Source of the DNA: Maea johnstoni
Taxonomy: Eukaryota > Annelida > Polychaeta > Spionida > Magelonidae
Direction: 5' to 3'
DNA: 64,000 nucleotides
Assembly: GCA_963942565.1 (NCBI GenBank)
Contig: OZ012685.1
Span: 47,259,075-47,323,074 of the forward strand
A program made the translations under genes and the position numbers. Positions 58,901-64,000 of this stretch are shown here, piece after piece (the stretch's first letter is position 1; each line of letters starts with the position of its first letter). A model generated the notes under the pieces. The model had not been told where the DNA came from, ran no database searches, and saw only the letters and a program-made list of their open reading frames with translations.

Positions 58901-61900
58901 TCATAGAAAAAGGTAAACATCTCAAACAATGCAGACTGACTTTATTCATATAAGGCCTAAAAAAAAGTTTGTTTCCTATTACCCTACATACCATAATTTT
59001 TGCCCCTACCCTAATATTTTTATTGCCCAAAATATTATCTTTTTAAAAAAGGAAGGTGAAATCTTTAACTGCTTCATATTCCATGCACGACATACAAAAG
59101 AAATTGAAAAAAGAAAGAAGAAAACATCAATTATCAGCATATAATACTAGTTCAGTGGATTTCAAAAAAGCCCCACTGTAACTAGTGCATTTATTTTGCA
59201 ATCACAGGGAAAATTTATCCCAGTTTTTAGTATTTTACAAAAATTTAAAAAATCAGAAAAGATTTTAGTAGTAGGTAGGCTTATCAAAGAGATAACTCTA
59301 GTCTCTTAGTCTAACTGAGGAATGAACTTTCTACAGCCAATATTTGTTCAATAAAGACTTGTTCTGTAAAAATTATAGCTGCTTTGATCTGTAGCTATTG
59401 GCTTATTTAATTTTGAACATATGGATATATATAAAATTGATGATCTAAAATGCAATATTCTAATATCACATGTTCTCTGTATATCATCACCAGAGGGTGA
59501 AGTGGATGAGAGTTCTTTATCTCCTGAAGAAAAACAGGCCTTATATTCAAGACGAAAAGGACAACTCTTGAAACAGTTACGTCAAAAAACTTACCGCTGG
59601 CAGGCAACGAGGTAGGTGAAAAGCATGTATAATGTATGGATAAGAATTGAAAGGAGGTCCCTTTTAGGGGGAAAATGATGTTTTAGACAACTTTCAATTT
59701 CACATTTGAAAATGTTCATATGAATGGCAATTATACTTATAAAGAGAACTTATTTCTGACTAGGGCCACCGATCTCGGGATAGTTTTGACCATAGTCAGG
59801 TTAATTCCTACAATAACCTAAAAGTTGCTCTGCTTGTAGATTGTGGTCCCTACAGTATCCTATAGGATGGCAGGTCATGACACATCTGAAAATATTCCTA
59901 CCTGACAAGAATAACTAATTAATTGTGTTTGCCTATTAGCATTATATTACTGGTGGAATATCAATAAGCTGTGGGTCATTCTATGACGTGCATAGGGAAG
60001 GTTCTGCTTCAATGATCGTATCAATGAATTGTATACACCACCCACGGCTATTTGATCTATGGTTGAAAGATGGTTTTTGAGATTTAAAAAAAATGTTTTT
60101 TCTTGGTTTCTTCATAGCTGTCCCTTTTTCATTGTCACTTAGAAATGTTTTTTTCATGACTTTTTCGTCATTTTTTGCCTTTCTGATTGTCAGGTACAAT
60201 GCACAGAAAAGTCTTCTTTACCTGACTGGAAGGATGGTGAGGGATTATAGCGCTTTACTGCAGATATTCAAAGAGGTAAGAAATGCCACCGTAAATACTT
60301 GCAGCGTGTAAAAGCAGCCTGACAAATTTTGCGAAATCTTTTAGACAGAAACATAGTTGGGAAAATATTTTGAATCAGATATGTTCATCAGATCACTAAG
60401 AGTAAAAGTTTTTGTAGATCCAGATATAGATGATAATATCTCGAAGAAGTATTAAATATGAAAGGGTATATATCATTGTTAGCCTGTATCTGAGTTCCAT
60501 CCAAAAGTATTCTCTGAAGGCTCTGATGCTTTTGAGTAAAAACTAAAAGCTAAAATAAGAATTTGTAAAAATATTCAAATAAGTGTTAGTAATTTGATTT
60601 TGTTACCTTGGACTCCTTTGCTTGGTCCCTAACTGACCGAGATGGGCAAGGTTTTCTGTATATAATGCGAATAGATATTTATAATTCTTTAGTGCATCAG
60701 ACATGATCTAGTCAAGTGTGCATGTTTTGTTTTAATTGTTTCAGATGGAGAAGAGGGAGCCAATGTTTGACCCGTCCACGCTGTTTGACTTTGGCTCGGG
60801 CGTCGGTTCTGTCACGTGGGCCGCACACCAGGTATGGGGAGATGCAATCAAGGAATTCCACAACGTAGATATCTCCAGCGAGATGAACACGGTCGCTAGG
60901 TTACTCTTACAAGGTGTGTACCATTGTTATGCTGTAGACTTTGTTATCTCCAGCAAGATGAGCACTTTTCATTAGAAATTTGGAGAATGTTTACCAGAAG
61001 GTTGTCACATTGGCTTGTGAGCACAACACCCAGGAATGGTATACTGTATACCGTGTTAATATTGCGCATATAAAATAATGCCCTCAGCAGATAACTGCCT
61101 TTGATGCGCTGTTTAATTATTGCGCACTGATAACCTCCAGCTCCAGCTGTGAGAGGGCCAAAGGTATGCAACCTACCCGACTTTTGGGACGAGTGGTGCT
61201 GCTTTATTCAAGCTGCTTAGGGATGCCAGATGCTGCCAGTACTATAACCAAGTGCAATCTCTATTTCGTCACCAGCCACGAACAGTGTTATCATGGATGC
61301 AATTAGTAACTCTGATTAGTGGTTACCGGCATGTGTGATCACACTCGGATATGCAAGTTGTCTACATCGTAATTGAACTCAGGACCAGCAGAGGCCGCGA
61401 AGGGTCTTCATGTTGAATGACAAGCTATCATATCAGTTTGTTGAACGATTAAAGAATAGGGATCCAATATCCAAATGACAGTGCGCAGTTTAATAAATGC
61501 GGACTCCATGGGTGCGCAAAGTACGCATTAACTAAACTGCCGCAATATTAACACGGTATACAGTACCTCAGTTAGGCAATCACGGCTTACAATCTTCATG
61601 TGAGGTATAATAATACAATATGCATTAAAGCCCTAACTGATGTAAGCTTCTGTACAATTTTATCACCTGAATTAAGTACCAGAATGATAGACCTGCTTCA
61701 TTGATGTTGACCTAGATAGTCAGAGGAGTCACATTCGTCTTAATTGATTCAATTCATCAAACTATACTTACATTAATTATATTTCCAAAAAAAAATATTT
61801 TTCTTTTTCTGGTGTCTGTCATGTCACTTATAACCATTACTGATTTTCAGATGGGGATGAAAATACTAAGATGTCAATTGATGGAGTGTTTTTCAGGCAG

Positions 61901-61921
61901 TTCCTTCCCTCCTCCTCCACA
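55955..61921 (+). CDS. METTL17: METTL17 (Rsm22-like mitochondrial methyltransferase-like protein), first seven exons
   Basis: Mitochondrial protein needed for assembly of the small mitoribosomal subunit. Exons: 55955-56050, 57979-58144, 58781-58912, 59494-59611, 60194-60275, 60745-60913, 61851-61921; all GT-AG with matching phases. Exon 1 (MAASLSCTRISLVCKRFK) is a basic, acid-poor presequence typical of mitochondrial import. Then come FSHRKHSGVMTLKRVTLP, VQYLWSRHPPAE, LRQKTYRWQATRYNAQKSLL, the S-adenosylmethionine-site motif FDFGSGVGSVTWAAHQVWG, VDISSEMNTVARLLLQ and GVFFRQFLP. Order and motifs match vertebrate METTL17. The second half, including the Cys motif that holds an iron-sulfur cluster in METTL17 proteins, is not found before 64000, so the gene is partial here. 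Exon 1 rests on phase, presequence character and promoter position, with less direct evidence. Confidence 0.92.
56051..57133. other. METTL17 intron 1, first part
   Basis: No exon seen. TAAACACAAGTTGATATAAA followed by ACCAGCCGGTCAGC near 56725-56763 is an inverted, partial match to repeat R5 below. Confidence 0.5.
57134..57384. repeat. Dispersed repeat R5, copy 1
   Basis: Matches 62619-62874: CACGTGGGAACAAGGACCAA, TCAGGGCTCTCGCATCGAT, ACCACCAACTGGGGGTG and GGCTGGTTTCGAATCCACTT. No coding frame. Confidence 0.82.
58207..58404 (+). mobile_element. TTAA-flanked MITE, copy 9
   Basis: CCCCTTATGCTGCTTATGGC to GCAGTGGAAGGGTTGA, in METTL17 intron 2. Confidence 0.78.
61042..61565. mobile_element. TA-flanked MITE, CTGTATACCG ends
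   Basis: Left TACTGTATACCGTGTTAATA, right ATTAACACGGTATACAGTA, an inverted pair of about 25 bp continuing as TTGCG. Flanked by TA, about 520 bp, in METTL17 intron 6. Its CTGTAT start recalls element T, but the rest differs. Confidence 0.78.
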
Positions 61922-62205
61922 GTAAGTAGATTGCCACCCTTTACAGTGCCAACATTTAATTCCTGCACTAAATGCCTGGGCAGCCAGGGCTTAATACATA
62001 ACCGCTCACCTGATTTCCTGGGCATGGATGACCTCACAACTGAGCGTAGCTTTGATTCGCATGCTACGTGGGCCATTGATGGGGGTGGTTTATTTTTTCG
62101 ACATTTTACCCTTGGGCGTTTGTACAACCGGGCACTGGCAGACGTCCGGTCGACTGATGCAGGAATTAAATGGATTTCAGTCATATTAGGTCTGTGAGGA
62201 ACACA

Positions 62206-62291
62206 CTAGAAATTAAATCCAAAATAATATTCCTTTTTTCATACCACCTTTTTCGAGAACATAGGAATTAAATGACTAACTTGCCATATAT
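62206..62291. repeat. 86-bp direct repeat, copy 1
   Basis: CTAGAAATTAAATCCAAAAT and onwards, same as 63915-64000. Confidence 0.9.
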
Positions 62292-62618
62292 GGCAGTATG
62301 TTTTAGTGTTTTGGTGTTATTTTTTTCTTATTATGTGTTATCCTTAATCCAGATAGGGCCCCGTTGAAAGAGGTACTGGGAGGACAGTATAATTACAGAG
62401 AAGGGGGAAGGCAAGTGTTGCGGCAAGGCGCTAAAGGCCGCAGGAGGAATAGAAAGTGGCAGTGTAGTAAGGATCCGTGCGCCCAAAAAGTGAGTGGCGG
62501 GCGCACGGATCCAAGCCCAAAGTACAGGTGGAAGGTGCATGGATAGGGCACTGATGATCACGTGGGGACGTGTGAAAGGGCAGATAGAAGGTAGATGGAT
62601 GGGAGTTGCATAAAGTAA

Positions 62619-62874
62619 TGCCTTATAGTTAAGTGCTGGACTCATGTCAGGAGTACCACATAAGCCATCAGCGCGGGCTCACGTGGGAACAAGGACCAAT
62701 CAGGGCTCTCGCATCGATTACATTACTGAGACACCTTATCTCCACCACCAACTGGGGGTGCCCAAAGCACCAATTTCTGGCCTATTAGCGGCTATTAGTT
62801 GACATTAGTTGAGGCTTGCATGTTCATGTTGACCGGCTGGTTTCGAATCCACTTGTGTTTGGTGATCTAAGCTA
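62619..62874. repeat. Dispersed repeat R5, copy 2
   Basis: Direct-orientation match to 57134-57384, with a 16-bp difference (TTCTGGCCTATTAGCGG) in the middle. Confidence 0.82.
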
Positions 62875-63292
62875 AAGTCATGTGCAGCAAGTGTGCATGC
62901 AAGTGTCCTTCATCAACATATATAAATTAATACTTACACCCATTAAACTTCACAGATCTCAATTTTCATATGAAGGCTAGGCATTACTTGCATCCATTAA
63001 ACTATATATTTTCTCGAAGAAATTCCTAACTTCACAACTGTGGAAATGTTTATTATAATAAATCAAAGATAAAAGATTGTTTTTAGTCTAAGCCCAACAT
63101 AAAGTCATCGGCCCTTATAGCGAACGGCAATTCAGGCAGACGTCTTTTCTGGGATCAACGGTTTTGACCAACAATTCATTTTAGCAAAGTTAAGTAAAAA
63201 AAATGATAGAAATAAAGCCACCGTTATTTTGAGTATGAAATATTTCTAAGTACCACACGAAGCACTGGGCGGGTGGAAAAAAAGTTGGACGA

Positions 63293-63375
63293 TCGAGAGA
63301 TGGAATCGAACCCGCGACCCTAGGATCGGGAGTCGACCAGGGAGTCGACTGGGCTATCAATCAAGCTATTCCTTC
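63293..63375 (-). ncRNA. tRNA-like sequence (pseudogene or SINE head)
   Basis: Minus strand: TAGCTTGATTGATAGCCC as A box, an anticodon-arm-like part (GACTCCCGATCCTAGGGTC), and GGTTCGATTCC as B box. The acceptor stem does not pair well and the D-arm word is off consensus, so a functional tRNA gene is unlikely. Confidence 0.45.
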
Positions 63376-63914
63376 TATTGTGTGAGACGGAGTGAAAAGA
63401 GAACCATATTGATGAAATCCCGTAACTCTATTTGGGCTCGTTCCTAGTATTCCGAGTCATTCTTGTCATTTACGTGACTGACAACCGTAGTAGATCTTTG
63501 TTAGGTACATGTACCACTAAGCCACTTTTATCAATGACCCCACACATTTACATACGGCCCGAAACTGATTATGACCTACCTTCGTCACCTTTGGTAAATA
63601 ACCAAATCAAATATGGCGCCTGTTGTCTAACTACTGCCAGACGGCTCGCCATCACCCGAATGTCGTTAGAACCCAATAAGGAGCGCCAACATAGCTGAAA
63701 AATTGTATTTGATCTTTTAATCTAATGCCTTTTCAAATAGATAAAAAATAATGATTATATCAATACGCCTTTACATGTCGTTAACTTTATGGCATCGCCA
63801 GTTTCGCAATCCAATTTTCCTAGTGTTATGAACTTGCTATTCTGAGGTTCAATTAGTTACATCTGCTGCCGTTTCACTTTTTGGGGGCGCTACGCGCTGC
63901 ATGAACATTTGCGT

Positions 63915-64000
63915 CTAGAAATTAAATCCAAAATAATATTCCTTTTTTCATACCACCTTTTTCGAGAACATAGGAATTAAATGACTAACTTGCCATATAT
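63915..64000. repeat. 86-bp direct repeat, copy 2 (reaches window end)
   Basis: Looks identical to 62206-62291. The window ends within it, so the true length of the duplicated part is unknown. Confidence 0.9.

Noticed and set aside
63293-63375. Functional tRNA gene
   Set aside because: A and B boxes are visible, but the acceptor stem and D arm do not fit, so I list it as tRNA-like only.

Overview
The window is nuclear DNA of an animal. Host genes are split by many short GT-AG introns, there are tRNA-derived short elements, and most of the sequence is AT-rich repeat and transposon. The element mix (LINEs with an RNase H, a tyrosine-recombinase retroelement, FLYWCH-type MULE, several TA- and TTAA-flanked MITEs, long TA microsatellites) fits a marine invertebrate. 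I cannot name the phylum from sequence alone.

Layout. 1-9.6 kb: microsatellites, a minisatellite, a degenerate 115-bp tandem array holding a TTAA-flanked MITE, and one orphan last exon on the minus strand (8588-8747). 9.4-14.4 kb: a LINE endonuclease scrap, a possible old LTR and leader, a G-ended MITE, and a fossil gag-protease fragment fused to a LINE reverse-transcriptase fragment. 14.8-23.6 kb: a nested stack, in which the LINE fragment is split by a TA-flanked element and that is split by a 7.7-kb MULE transposon with a perfect 9-bp target duplication; the MULE carries further insertions. 23.8-26.4 kb: a second copy of the fossil/LINE/TA-element composite, without the MULE but with a 0.9-kb palindrome-dense insertion. 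27.0-28.3 kb: a 5'-truncated LINE of another clade. 28.8-34.7 kb: a full-length, apparently intact two-ORF LINE with a 13-bp target duplication. 35.1-42.9 kb: parts of an unidentified host gene, one exon of which is interrupted by a whole-looking YR retroelement with split direct repeats. 43-47.6 kb: a foldback, another LINE fragment, a short candidate exon and MITEs.

48.0-64 kb is the host-gene part. MVD (mevalonate diphosphate decarboxylase, 12 exons, 416 residues, complete) runs on the minus strand from 55914 to 48043. METTL17 (mitochondrial ribosome assembly methyltransferase-like protein) runs on the plus strand from 55955; its first seven exons are here and the rest lies beyond the window or far into a repeat-rich intron. 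The two start codons are separated by 40 bp containing the palindrome TCTCGCGAGA, so this is a compact bidirectional promoter joining a cytosolic isoprenoid enzyme to a mitochondrial translation factor.

The nested insertions give a relative history: old gag-protease fossil and LINE fragments, then the TA element, then duplication of the block and the MULE in one copy (order of these two not fixed), then a MITE in the MULE's PHD exon. The full-length LINE and the YR retroelement have near-identical repeats or perfect flanks and look youngest.
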